This document shows positions 44,274 through 55,762 of a stretch of DNA of 64,000 nt, piece by piece (the stretch's first letter is position 1; each line of letters opens with the position of its first letter). Below the pieces are notes generated by a model that was not told where the DNA came from, made no database searches, and saw only the letters and a program-made list of their open reading frames with translations. The translations under genes and the position numbers were made by a program. Source of the DNA: Entamoeba invadens IP1 (Eukaryota > Evosea > Mastigamoebida > Endamoebidae); contig NW_004191847.1 of NCBI RefSeq assembly GCF_000330505.1, positions 344,834-408,833 on the forward strand, written 5' to 3'.

Positions 44274-45081
44274 TAGTCGGGTGATAAAGGGGGTTAATTT
44301 GGGACAGAAGTAGTTAATTTGAGTAAAAAACTATAAAATATAATTTATTTAACCATAAAAGTATTAGAAGGGTTTTTTCAATTAACTACTTTGAAAATAA
44401 TAAAAGAAAACCATAACTATCTATTTTTGATATTATTCAATCTTTGAAAACAATGGAAGAAGAAGAGAAAGGAACCCTTGATGAAATAACCACAGGCAAT
44501 CAACATAAAAAAGCAATTTAAATACAAGAAACCAGTTTAAAAACTGTATTTCAATATATATTCATGATGTATATGGTTAAAATGCCAGAGTTTAATGAAT
44601 TAACAACAGTGTCAATTTTTGAAAGTGTCAGGGAATCACTGAAAAATCATCATTTGTTATTTCAATCTTTCAATCTTTCGTTGTTGAACCATTTCCATTG
44701 AGAAAAGATAAGAGAAAGACCATTTTAACATAAAAACAATTGGAGTTGAAAAAGAGCAGAAAAGAAATGAAACAAAGGAAAAAACAAAGGAAAAATTCTT
44801 TAACAAAACAAGTTTCAGACAAACCATAAAAAGTGCTGCGTTTTAGACTTCCACATTTTTTAAGTGAACAAATTGAGGTGTTTTTGTTTATTTTTGAAAT
44901 AGAAATTTATAATTATTCAATTTATAATCATTTAAAATAAAAAACGATAATTTATATTATTATTTTAATTTTATGTTTATTTTGACCTTTAAATAGATTT
45001 TTTAAAAATTATAGTTTCAAAATTATATTTATCAAAATTAACTACCTTTGTCCCTTTTTAATGCCATTTATCCCCCGACTA
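44274..45081. mobile_element. Inverted-repeat element, 808 bp (TA flanks)
   Basis: The ends are inverted and imperfect: left TAGTCGGGTGATAAAGGGGG..., right (reversed) TAGTCGGGGGATAAATGGC.... A second shared block reads GGGACA then GTAGTTAATTT. TA dinucleotides flank both ends (44272-44273 and 45082-45083). The interior has a few Lys/Glu-rich short frames but no recognisable transposase. It sits 165 bp downstream of the tetraspanin gene. Confidence 0.68.
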
Positions 45082-45246
45082 TAATACATATTTATACTAA
45101 ATTAATACAAATAGTATATTTATATAATATTTTAAATTTTAAAAAAATAGAAAATAGAATAATAGTCTAGTTTAATAATAATAAAATTTTTATTAATTAT
45201 ACTATAATTAATCAACACAGTAAGAACACAAAGAATAGAACAGAAA

Positions 45247-45940
45247 TTAAAAAGGCGCCAAATCGTCGGCATCATTTGGAAGCAACGAAGAAGTATTTGA
45301 ATCGTCCAAGTGTTCTTTAGTCTTTTTGAAATTCCAGTACAGCCCAAATAACAAGGATTCCATTAATACCATAACAACCAAAAATATGATAGAAATATAT
45401 CCAAGTGACTTCAGCCCGACTCCAACTGCTTTGTAACACGTCTTTCCACGAGGGACTTGTGCATTACAGTCGTAGTAATGATTCCACCCGCAGCAAACAA
45501 ACTACACTATTAATAAAGAGTTAATAAAAGATAGTAGTAGTATTATATATAATTAAAGAATAGTTAAAAGTATAGTAAAGTGATCTCTAACAAACATTTC
45601 TTTCAATCGAAGCTAATTGGAAACTCTTTTCAGTGACTTTAGAAACTTTGACGACTATACGAATGGAAGTGATAATCAGAATGATGGTCATCAACACAGC
45701 AAAGCATTCAACTATTATAGCATACTTCTTCGGATGATTGTCTGACATCAAATACCCTGCAGCACCACCAATAATACCCGTCACAACAAATGACATCCCC
45801 ATCGTTATCAATCGCACTCCCAGAAAATCCGCTTTCATATACTTAATCGACACTATCAGACCTATTAATAAAAATATTAAACTCATTACTATTTGAGCTA
45901 CACACAGAATTTTCTTCGATTGATTCTTGTCTAGTACCAT
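45247..45940 (-). CDS. Tetraspanin, two exons
   Basis: Exon 1 (45940-45596) and exon 2 (45501-45247) join across a 94-nt intron (GTTTGT...GTGTAG), phase 0, giving 199 residues. Four membrane segments are visible: ILCVAQIVMSLIFLLIGLIV, LITMGMSFVVTGIIGGAAGYL, YAIIVECFAVLMTIILIITS and LGYISIIFLVVMVLMESLLF. The large loop between helices 3 and 4 contains the CCG signature (FVCCGWNHYYDC) and a further Cys, as in tetraspanins, though the loop is short. The tail is acidic. Tetraspanins organise plasma-membrane protein patches. The intron lies just before the CCG motif, so neither exon alone looks like the family. Confidence 0.85.
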
Positions 45941-46401
45941 TCCTCACAAATTTCAAGTTCGATCTTTTGCAGTTTGAGTTTATATAATATAGTTTTTATA
46001 CTATTAATACTTTTGTCTTATCTTTTTGGTCACTTAATTAACGAGTTTATTTTTATTAACGATGTATTGTAGTAACATTAGTTTTTACTATTACTATAAA
46101 AACAATTGAATACCAATTTTACAATAATAATAACTTGTTAGTAAAATCGAATTGTATTATTAGACATAGTAAAATTTGCTCGTTAATTTTTGTTTTAATT
46201 AACGAGTTTATTATAATTATTTTTATACACCAAGTCCAAGGAAATGTTATTTAAAATGTTATTATTAATTGACGTAACTAATGATTATAACCTGTTCTTC
46301 GCACCAATTAAATCTTGACGTACACAACCGGGAAAAGAATAAAAACAGAAAGGAAAACCCCGACGAAATTGCAATAAAAAAACCAATGAAAAGCCGACAA
46401 A

Positions 46402-46452
46402 GAACTTCAAAAAGGTTCACCGAACTTTTTAATATGAAAAAGCGGTAGAACT
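46402..46452 (+). promoter_or_regulatory. Cluster of GAAC boxes upstream of ARPC4
   Basis: Three copies of GAACTT lie at about 46402, 46422 and 46447, within 76 bp of the ARPC4 start codon. A GAAC box is a known core-promoter element in Entamoeba histolytica. A poorly conserved TATA-like run (TTTTTAATATG) lies between them. Function here is inferred. Confidence 0.4.
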
Positions 46453-46477
46453 TCAGAAACTAAAATCAGATCCAGTC

Positions 46478-47053
46478 ATGGCGACTTCGAACCAAGCGTA
46501 TTTTGAAACCATTCGCGCGACACTGAACAGCGCGCTGTGTGTGATTAACTTTGCAAGTCAGCTGATTGAGCGACACAATAAGCCCGAAGTCGAAGTAGGT
46601 ATCTCTAAGGAAATAGTCTTTAAACCAATTGTGATTGTCAGAGTCCCATCACAACCAGATAAAGACGAGCCCGCTGTCGACAAATGCGAGAAGGTGATGA
46701 TCGAGGGTTCCGTCAACTCCGCAAGAATTTCAATTTGCATTAAGAAGGCCGACGGCTTGGAAGTCATTTTACTCAGAAGATTTGTTTCTTTCCTTCAACA
46801 AAGAGCTGAGTCCTTTGTCATCTTAAGAAGAAAACCAATCCAAGGCTATGACGTCTCCTTCTTGATCACTAACTTCCACTTGCAAGACCTCTACAAACAC
46901 AAATTGATCGAATTCATCGTCGACTTCATGGGCGAAATCGACAAGGAAATCTCTGACATGAAGATCTCAGTAAACACTAGAGCTAGAGTCACTGTCGCGG
47001 GTATCACTGGTAACAACCCAGCTCCAGGATTCTTCAAGTCACTCTTGGCGTAA
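46478..47053 (+). CDS. ARPC4: Arp2/3 complex subunit 4 (p20-ARC)
   Basis: This structural subunit of the actin-nucleating Arp2/3 complex is intronless and 191 residues long. Highly conserved blocks run the full length: [83 protein letters not shown] and [19 protein letters not shown]. Compared with animal ARPC4 (168 residues) there is a short insert around residues 58-70 ([13 protein letters not shown]) and a C-terminal extension ([18 protein letters not shown]). Codon use is GC-richer than its neighbours, consistent with high expression. Confidence 0.97.
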   Translation: MATSNQAYFETIRATLNSALCVINFASQLIERHNKPEVEVGISKEIVFKPIVIVRVPSQPDKDEPAVDKCEKVMIEGSVNSARISICIKKADGLEVILLRRFVSFLQQRAESFVILRRKPIQGYDVSFLITNFHLQDLYKHKLIEFIVDFMGEIDKEISDMKISVNTRARVTVAGITGNNPAPGFFKSLLA

Positions 47054-47261
47054 TAAATGACTCTTTTTCAGTTTATTCAAACACGAATATATCTTAGGTA
47101 TTGATATTCTCACATCTAAGGTAATTTGTTTAAGTTTTTTCATATTGTATATGACTCCATTAGTTTTGTATTATTATAGTAATATAAACTAATAATAGTA
47201 TTAATAATATTAATTAAACATTATAATAATTTTATATTTTGTTAATTAAATAATATAGTTT

Positions 47262-48558
47262 TTAGAATAAGAATAGAATTAATGGAATGACAAAAGTACT
47301 CAGAGAATACACAGAAAGCGAACTATCTCGACGAATATCAGCGTCTGTATATCCAAATAGGTAGTCTGCCCATCCACTCTCAAAAGTAAGTTTCCCATTC
47401 TCAAATTGACTGAGAAGTGGGTAGTCCCTTCCAATGAATATTCGGTATATCCCCATAACACCAACCCGGTCTCCATTACTATCAAAGGAAACTTTCCCAG
47501 TCGCTCCTTCAAATTTCACACCTGTGAATTTGGAGAAATTGTAAGTGGACCCGGACGCACTCCACCCTTTTACTATAGCAGTCACTGCGTCATAGTAACC
47601 ACTTCCAAGGGGGGGCAGTGGGTCGCCGAAGTTACTTTTTCTATACGTTATTAAATATTATAATTATATAAATATATTACTATTATACTTATATAATAGT
47701 ATAATAGTTAAAAAATAAAACAAACAATTCTTTGATGATGTTGTTATCTACTGACAGTAAATTAGCAACAACAACATTTGTATTTTTGTTGATAACATCT
47801 TTGAACCCGGCATCAGTAAATTCAGTCTCGGATATGACCATTGCGGCATCTGTTAAGACCCACATGTGCTTTGCGTCTAACGCCTTTGGGAATCGTTTCC
47901 ACGTGTCGAACAATTCTTCCATGTACATATTAGAAATGATCACTGGGATGTCGTAGACTTGTTGCATGAGGCTCTCCATTGTATTTGAATAGACGACACC
48001 AAGTAAGGAAATGTTTTTCTCGTTGCAGAGTTTATTCACTCTGAAGTACCCTGAGTTTCCGGACGGGTCGTTAGTGTAGATCATCGCGACGTTCTTCTTA
48101 TTAAAAGCATCTACAAAGGCGACGATAGAGGAGAACGAGAAGGAATCGACGGGAATTGTTCTTAAAAAGTTGGGGAAGTCAATGGAGTTCGATAAAGTGT
48201 CTGATGTTGCCGAGTTGGATATGATCGGAAGCTCTTTGGCATTTGTTTTGAAAACATGGATGTCTTGTTGGACTATCAATTCACTTGTTGTTGAACTGAT
48301 TGTGTCACCTATAATGGCGTAATTGATGCCATCTAACACCATTTGACCATGTGTGTCATGGACAGTTGTTAAATTGTCGGGGTCGGGGTGATACGCGTGT
48401 AACACGACATCGACATTGTGCTTTTTAAAAGTGTATTCGATGATTCTGAAATATGTTTCGTTGTAAGCAATATCTTCTGGTAAATTATTTATACTCACTG
48501 CTACGTGATTTGCACTTAAAACTAAATGTATGAGAAGTGCAAAGAACCACAAATACAT
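47262..48558 (-). CDS. Secreted ANF-receptor/LivJ-like ligand-binding protein with GPI tail
   Basis: Exon 1 (48558-47726) and exon 2 (47640-47262) join across an 85-nt intron (GTTTGT...GTATAG), giving 403 residues. A signal peptide (YLWFFALLIHLVLS) leads. The body resembles the type 1 periplasmic-binding fold used by ANF receptors and amino-acid-binding proteins. It has a segment with 'YAIIGDTISS', then 'PIISNSATSDTLS' and 'FLRTIPVDSFSFSSIVAFV', as expected for the first lobe. The C-terminal half has FSKFTGVKFEGATGKVSFDS and NGDRVG, the classic FxGxTGxVxFDxNGDR signature. It ends in a hydrophobic tail (YSLSTFVIPLILFLF) without cytoplasmic residues, so it would be GPI-linked. There is no kinase or channel domain. 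The ligand is unknown. Confidence 0.8.
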
Positions 48559-50125
48559 TGATGATTTTAGTTCACTGAATTACTACTGATGAAACGAATG
48601 GTATTAATTAAACTATTTATATTGTAATTTTAAAGTATTAAATTATTAAATTATTTTTATGATATAATGTATTATATTTAATTATATTATATTATGTATT
48701 ATATTTAATGTTTTTTAAATCATATTTTAATTAATAATATTATAAAATTAACAATTATAATATAATAGTGTTATTAAAAATATGTTATTCGAATTTTTGT
48801 TTTTTCTAAGCTGAAAATAATTAACTTGTTTTCGTTTTGTTTTTTGAAAAATAATAATTTTTTATTTCGGATAAAACGTTGTAACTAAATATATAAACTA
48901 TTTGAACAAAGTTTAATTATTAAAATATAACTATTTTTTATATTATCATTAATAATATAATAATTAACAATTGAAATTATTTAGAAAACTAGAAATATAT
49001 TAATAAATCTAAATACATAATAGTAAATAAAAATAATATAAATAAGTTTAGTAATAATACCAAACTTTTTGATATGAAAAAAACTTCATTTCTTTTGGAA
49101 AAAAGCGATTAATTTTTGGAGTGTAACGGGATAAATAGAACATCAATGGGTTTTATTATAGTTTCAAACGCGTTAATTATTGGGTGGATCTTTTTGTGAC
49201 TAAAACAAATGGTTTTTTGTAAATAAAAATATTATCATAGAAAATAGAATTATAAAAAAAACAAAAAAAAAGAAAGAAGATGTCCTAATTATATAATCTA
49301 GAAAAAAAAACCATATGAAACCATCTAAAAATACCAAAGAAAACAAGTTTCCAATATTATAGAATAAATATAAAATAAATAAATTATACATAACCCGTTT
49401 TATTTCCTTTTTTCGCACCGATTACTTATAAAAAAAAACGTTCTGAAATTCAAAAATTCAAAGCTATTTATCTAAAAACAAATTATTTTTAGTGACTTAC
49501 TTTTTTGACTAAATTCAAACATATCGGCATATCCCGATTCTTGTTGGATTGAATAGACTTGCAGTTGTTGAATAATTACCATGAAGAAACCAAACCACCA
49601 CAAATGCCTTATATTAATAGAAAACATATTTCAAAACAAAAAATACAATTTTGTAAGTGACATTGGCGTAAAAAGGCGGGACTTTTTCAAAGGAAAAAGG
49701 AGCCGTAGATCAAATAGTTCAGATATTTGGCAAGAGATTCATTAATGGAAACAGAAATAAAACATCTGGCGAAGGCAAGATTTGCCACAAAAAAGACGGA
49801 CATATAGTCTAAAACGAGTGGAGTGTACGACTTTTCATTTTTTGGTAATTCCCATTCCATTTAATTAGAACGAGTCACCATCATTAATAACTCACAATTT
49901 AATTAAACACTTTTGGCCATATACTTTTCTATTCTTATTGTTTTGCGCCTTGAATTAGAAGAGTGTTATTTCCAAACAATAAAACAATCAAAGACAATAA
50001 CTTTCAAATTGGTTTTCCCAAAAGGGATGCGGAGGAAGTGCCGCAACAAAAGGAAAAAACAGACAAAAGAAGTTTTCTGTACAACTCAAATAATTGTAGT
50101 TTTGAAACTGAGATACACCAATCCT
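48559..50125. other. Intergenic region upstream of RapGAP
   Basis: AT-rich. A 54-codon frame starts at 49580 (Lys/Arg/Ser-rich, ending SDIWQEIH) and may be a relic, but I do not call it. The long open stretch 49913-50125 continues in frame with RapGAP but begins without ATG and looks non-coding. Confidence 0.45.
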
Positions 50126-52236
50126 ATGTCCATCGACGTTACTTCAATGGGAACAACTACTCCACCTGACGACCACGAGTCCTTTCAATCGGACCGTCCC
50201 CAGTCGATCTCTTCCAACCTTTCTGAAGGCAGTGACACTGACGAAAAGGAGTTATTAGATGACGAAGAACGTAAAGACCTTGCCGGTGCAAAAGACTCCA
50301 AAGCCCCTAAAGATAAAAAGAAGAAGAATTTCCTGTCGAAAACATTTAACTCGTTAGGAAAGTCCTTGAAATTGACTTCCTCCTCGAAATCCCCAAAGCC
50401 TTCAAAATCACCAAAACCCCTCTCACCATCCCTCGAGATCTCAGACCCTTCTCTGATCTCTGAAAGTAAAACCACTTCAGAGGCGCAACCGGTCGAAAGT
50501 AATGAACTGACAAAAAGCTGCTCTTCGACGAACACAAGAGACTCCGACAAGAAAGAAAGGGCTTCAAATCGGAAGTCGACGTCCTCAACACACAAAGAAG
50601 AAGACAATCCCCTCGTCGAGAAAGAAAAACAAGAGAAGGAGACGTCGCCTTTGAAGTCTTCAAAGGAAGACAAAGAGAAGAAGACCACGATGTCGAAGAT
50701 CTTTAAACCGGCTCACAACGCTTTTAATGCGGGCACCGGCTTCATCAAAAACATCGGAGAGTCAACCAAAGCAGTGTTTACTGGCCACTCCGAGACTCCC
50801 GAGGAAAAGGCTGAGCGTGAAAAAGCGGACTCTGAGAGACTTTTAGTGTTAACGCTGTGGAAGCAGAACATAGCGGTCTTCACAAACCCCTCCCCACTGG
50901 TCATCCCCAATGATTCGTTGAAAGTGTACTCAAGACCAAATAAAGCGAAGATTAATAAGAAGGAATTAGTCTTCTTATTATGCTCAGATGCCGTCTTTAG
51001 GTCGGGTCACTTGGACTGTTGGAGTTCGTTAGTTATGCCGAAGGACGAGTATAATGAGAATGTCACTGGAGTGTCGTTGGTGCCTCTATCAGTGAAGGAA
51101 GACGGGTACTTTTTAGAGACGAATAGCGAGTCGGTGGAGAAGAAAAGTGAACTGAAGAATATGTCGATCATCGATGTGGAGTCGGACTTTCCATATTATA
51201 AAACGTTTTTCTACGAAAATCCAAATACAAGACATTACTTGTCGAAGGACGAGAATGTTATTGTGTCACTGCAGAGATATAAAGAAGTCGCGCGATGCTT
51301 CTTAAGGAACGGGAAGGGTGTGACGCGGTGCTTGATATCGAAAGACGACTTTGAGAGGCCGCAGAACGTGCAGACCTTCTTTAAAGACCCGAAGACAGTG
51401 ATTTGCCTTGAAAATGCTAATGCGAAAGAACTTGATGACGAGCTCTGTACGATGGAGGAGAAGTCATTGATCGAACATTACAAGTTTGGAGTGATTTACG
51501 CGAAGCCGGGACAACACGACGAGAACTCGATCTTTAGAAATATGGAGGAAGAGTGCTCGCCGGCGTTTTTCAAGTTCATGGCGCTGATAGGGAACAAAAC
51601 GGAGTTATTGGGGTACTCGAATTATAGAGGAGGACTTGATGTGAAGACGGGGACGACAGGGAAATATAGTTATACGAATCACGCGTACCAATTCTATATT
51701 ATGTTCCATGTTGCACCATTACTGCCGTTATTGGAAGAAGACGAACAGGCTTTAGAAAGGAAGAGACACGTTGGGAATGATGTGGTTGTGTTGGTGTTTA
51801 AAGAACAGGCTGATGAGAACGATCAATTTGATCCAAGAATCCTTACGTCCCATTTCAATAGTTTGTTGTTGGTTTCTTAATAATAAGAAGAGAGGAATGA
51901 CAAATAGGCGTCTTTGTCGTTGTCTCACCGATGAAAAGAACAGAAGACAATACACAATATAGAGTCACGACGTGCACAAAACCATCGATAGACGCGTTCC
52001 CACCATTTGAGAATGAAACGGGAATCTATCAACACGGAGACGAACTGAAAGACTTCATCTTAAGAAAACTTATTAATGGAGAAAGAATGTCACTGTTCTC
52101 ACCTACGTTCAGAACTAATTACAGAAAGACCGTTAAGGAACAACTGAAGGATATGAACGAAAGGTTCTATAAGAAGGAATTGCTCCAACAAATCATCAAC
52201 CCATTTGATATACACTTGCCATCCACAAATAACTAA
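50126..52236 (+). CDS. Rap/Ran-GAP domain protein, two exons
   Basis: Exon 1 (50126-51860) and exon 2 (51908-52236) join across a 47-nt intron (GTTTGT...AATAG), giving 687 residues. The ATG at 50126 was chosen because the open frame before it is basic, AT-rich and has no good start context; an ATG at 50027 is the alternative. Residues 1-215 are Ser/Lys/Glu-rich and disordered. The RapGAP domain spans about 440-640: FGVIYAKPGQHDENSIFRNM, ALIGNKTELLGYSNYRGGLD, FYIMFHVAPLLPLL, and KRHVGNDVVVLVF with the catalytic asparagine of GND. After the intron it continues SVFVVVSPMKRTEDNTQYRV, as in other RapGAPs. It should inactivate Rap-family GTPases, by the asparagine-thumb mechanism. Confidence 0.92.
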
Positions 52237-52532
52237 TGTTAATTGGTGCGTAATGTTGTTTAGCGTTGGTTCTAATTTGTTTTTAATAGTAATAAAAGAA
52301 TAGCAGGTGTTTTCAAAAGACTATAAAGTTATTTAAATTATAGTCGTGGTTAGACTGCGAATCCAGTCCGTTGCAAAAATAGAATGGTAAAACAAAATAA
52401 AACAAATTAATAAACGCATTTTGTTATGTTGTTATCCAATTTTTTTGTTTATTTGAAAAAAATAAATAATTACATTTTTGATTTTTAATTAACACAAATT
52501 TCAAGTTATAAATTCAAAAAAATGTTTCTAAA
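52237..52532. other. Spacer after RapGAP
   Basis: AT-rich, no feature seen apart from a small tail of GC-poor tandem A/T runs. Confidence 0.45.
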
Positions 52533-53416
52533 TAAACTGTTTTCCAAAACTCTGTACCGTTTCCAAAATTTATATAAACCCTTTGTCCTAATTTCCCATT
52601 ATTTACTATTTTTTATTTGTTTTATTTTTTATTTTCCTGTTTGTTGAACCAACAACAGTACACAGTTTAAAACCCTTAAAAACCAATACAGTTTCAATTA
52701 TTGAACAAAAAATCGGGAAATCACCCAAATATTGGGTAAATCTTTCCCGATTTTCCAGGTTCGTTATTTGGTTTGTGTTTCATTTTGTGACTAAACTTCA
52801 GTAAAATTCTATCTTTCAAATAAACATAAGATAAACGTAATATAACGATAAACTAATGATGTGATGAAGGACATTATTGCATCAAATGATACAACACTTT
52901 AATTAACAATAAGTTTCTATTTATTTCAACAATTAAAAAAGTAATCGATAACATAAAACAAACATTTAAACAATCAAGGTTATTAATCAAAAGAGTCTTA
53001 AATAAAATAAACAGTTCAAAAATTTAAAAAACTTTTCAATTGTATAGCCTTAACCAATTTATCTTCTCTCAATGCTTGTTTTACTCGTTTATACTTTTTA
53101 TTTTTATCCAGAACACGACTTGGTGATTCTGTAAACATAGACATTTAATTATAAAGTTGTGTTTTATGTTTTTGGCAAAATTTGTGTTATGGTAATCAAA
53201 ATTTTAATCCGAAGTTTGTTTTTTATATTTTTCAAGTAAATTTTGGGTGCAAGATTTATTTGTCAAGTAAATTAAAAAAAATCAAGTTTGTTATTTTGTT
53301 TTTTTCGAGTAAATATTTATAACGAAAAATGAGGGTTAAGCAAAGGAAAAATTATTTAGAAATTATTTGTCTAAAAAATCGGGGCATCCCAGTACAGAGT
53401 TTTGAAAAACAGTTTA
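52533..53416. mobile_element. Possible decayed inverted-repeat element (~0.88 kb)
   Basis: The left end TAAACTGTTTTCCAAAAC, followed by TCTGTAC, is found inverted at 53391-53416, with one mismatch (CCAAAAC versus TCAAAAC). The interior has several GGGAAA/CCCGA words in inverted order and no coding frame. The repeat is short (about 25 bp) and no target duplication is clear. Confidence 0.4.
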
Positions 53417-53620
53417 CTTATTTCATAATGTTAAGTGTATATAAACTTAAAAATGTTTTGATTTCACATTTTTACATAATTATTTTTTAAAAATCAATTC
53501 AATAAAAGAAACAATCGTGTTATAAATTTGTGTTATTATAAATTATTATTTTTATTTAATAATATTAATACATTTAGTTCGGTTGCATTAATGTATTTTT
53601 AAAAATAAACAAAATGGTTA

Positions 53621-54751
53621 CAGTAGGGGGAGTGAGGGGCTTGACGAAACTGAGGGGCTTGACCTATACTTTTAATGGTTTATTTACTATATTTAAATAA
53701 AAACTATTTTTAATGTTCTATTTAAAAACACAACCTTGACTTATAAATTATAGTTTATAAACCATTAAAGAATTGGTTCATCCTTAGCATAAAGTCGGAA
53801 CTTGAAATTGTATTAAAAACGACTTGGGTGTTTGTTAGTTGTTTCTCAATTAAGTCATCAGTAGGCGTTAGTCTTTATGTTTGATATGGCTCTCGTTGTT
53901 GGCAACTCTTGGATATTCCAAGGCAAACTTTCCTCTTCGGATTTGACCAAATATGTTGGGATAGGCGGAAGAACAAACAATTCCAAGTGTTCTCTGATAT
54001 AAACACCATTGGCTACCAGTAACAATCTGGAAGCCTCTTCTATAGAAACGAACATTCTATTAATCTTGCCAATATTGACTCCAACAACACCAGAACGCTT
54101 ATGTGATGCAATAATGATGTTTTTGTTGCTTTGCTCTCTAATGCTCCCAACATATTTTTGGTATGACGAGCAATGGAAACAAATATACTCTCTCAGCTCT
54201 CCTTGTTCTCTTAGAACTTGTCATGATCTGCCATCACTATCACTATGTTGTCTCATCCAAAAAATAAATTCAAGTCTTCGGTTACTGCGAAATTGGCGTC
54301 AATTGATTTCAATTGTCAAAGTATTCAGTAAGCTTGTATTTTAACAACACCGAATACACAAGCCAAATGGCGAGACGAGTTGGATTGTGTGAGGAACAAC
54401 TTGTCTTTTATGGCTAAAGGAAATCCTGTCTATGTACAAAGAAGTTGTATTTGTGCTGTTATAGAAACAAAATAATTGAAGCTTTGTGAATTAATTCTTG
54501 GTTATTTCAAACAATAGAAATAAGCCATTTAATTTTCTTCATAACACTAAGGTTGTTTACTTTTTCTTTTCAAAAAACGTTTTATTTTATTTTGGATAAG
54601 CTAAGAATCTTTTTCTTTGACATTTTTTATAAATTATTTATAGTTTTTGTTATTTTATAAATAGAACCGGGAAAACTCTGTATAGTAAAAAAGATAATAA
54701 AACAATAGGTCAAGCCCCTCAGTTTCGTCAAGCCCCCCACTCCCCCTACTG
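53621..54751. mobile_element. Tc1/mariner-like inverted-repeat element, 1131 bp
   Basis: Near-perfect inverted ends begin CAGTAGGGGGAGTG and continue with two copies of GAGGGGCTTGAC; the left and right repeats differ at one position over about 48 bp. Each is flanked by TA (53619-53620, 54752-54753). The minus strand of the interior holds a decayed frame (about 54200-53858, ending ...TRAISNIKTNAY) with upstream stops. I could not show that it is a transposase, so it may be captured host DNA. Confidence 0.8.
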
Positions 54752-54970
54752 TATTGTTTTTGGTGTTTTTTCCAAATAGTTAATTTACTATACATTGTCA
54801 TATATAATTATATTTTTATTTTGTGAAAAAGTCTATCGTTATTTTTTCGTAGTTATAATGATTTGAAAAATTGTGGGATTTATCAAACCATTAAATTATA
54901 ATAAATTATATAAATAATTGTGCTATTCGTTTTTACACAAAAACACATGAAAATTTATTATGATTTTGTA

Positions 54971-55149
54971 CAGATAGTAGAAAAATAGGGTGTCAGGAAT
55001 AAATTGGGTGTCAAATAAATTAGGGATTAGTTAATGTAAAAAAATGGGTTTTTTTTATTTCCCCCCCAAAAAATATAAAAAACCATTAAATAACTCAAAA
55101 TCATTCTTACACACAATTTATTCTTGACACACAAATTTTCTACTATCTG
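54971..55149. mobile_element. MITE, 179 bp, TA flanks
   Basis: Left end CAGATAGTAGAAAAATAGGG; right end inverted CAGATAGTAGAAAATTTGTG. A second inverted block GTGTCAxGAATAAATTG is shared. TA lies on each side (54969-54970, 55150-55151). It is too short to code for anything. Confidence 0.75.
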
Positions 55150-55226
55150 TATTATTATAATTATTTTTATCTACAATTCATTTATTATAACACTAGATAT
55201 TAACCCTTCACTCAGTGAAGTAAATT

Positions 55227-55666
55227 ACACTGTCCTTTCCCACCCTCACCCCGTTTACCAAAATAAAATATTTGCCGCGAGTGTTTTTTGAAAGAAGTCC
55301 ACTTTTCAGCCACTGTTTGTGCGTCCCCATGTCACCCACTTTCCTTGTCCGTACTGTGTGGACGCGGATGTGGTTCCCCCCTGCTTGTCGGGGGGTCAGG
55401 GGGATCCGCGCCAAGGGAGGAACTGGAAAGTGGGTGAAACGGTGCACAAACAGACTGTTTGAGTGCGGCCTTCAGAGCCTTCTTTTCAATGCTCCATTTC
55501 GTTCGGTTTCCACTAACTCGAGGTGATTTTTCGGCATTTCTTGAATTCGGGAACCAGACCTAATATTATCCAAAACGCCCATTTACTATAATTATAATTA
55601 AAAAATTATAAAATATAGTAAATTAATTCTAAATTTAGACGGGGTGAAAGTGGGAAAGTCCTGCCC
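55227..55666. mobile_element. GC-rich Mutator-like MITE with 10-bp target duplication
   Basis: A 10-bp direct repeat GAAGTAAATT (55217-55226 and 55667-55676) brackets a 440-bp segment. Its first 28 bp resemble the inverse of its last 28 bp, with the strongest matches in CTTTCCCAC and TCACCCCGT. A 9-11 bp duplication is typical of Mutator elements. The core (55300-55520) is strikingly GC-richer than everything around it. Frames on both strands there (55208-55447 minus, 55272-55526 plus) are probably a by-product of its composition. Confidence 0.72.
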
Positions 55667-55762
55667 GAAGTAAATTGATTTTTTTATAAATAAATAAAAC
55701 TACAGTTGGGAAAATGAAATTTGCTTAAAATTGTATATTTTTTGAAAAACACGGGTTTTTAC

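Noticed and set aside
45132..45347. 71-codon minus-strand frame near the tetraspanin
   Set aside because: It is a frame-shifted shadow of tetraspanin exon 2.
49200..49418. 72-codon Phe/Ile/Leu-rich frame on the minus strand
   Set aside because: Composition matches random AT-rich DNA and there is no family resemblance or start context.
49580..49744. 54-codon frame with Lys/Arg-rich end (…SDIWQEIH)
   Set aside because: Protein-like at its end but too short, with no domain identified. It may be a relic.
53858..54055. Resemblance of the minus-strand frame to the N terminus of a tRNA-splicing endonuclease subunit
   Set aside because: Similarity is confined to a short hydrophobic pattern (LLLVANGVYI) and cannot be separated from chance.
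54009..54344. 111-codon frame on the plus strand inside the mariner-like element
   Set aside because: The opposite strand has the more protein-like, though broken, reading. Neither shows a DDE/D transposase motif.
55208..55526. Overlapping open frames of 79 and 84 codons on both strands
   Set aside because: They lie inside the GC-rich Mutator-like element, and long frames on both strands are expected from low stop-codon frequency.
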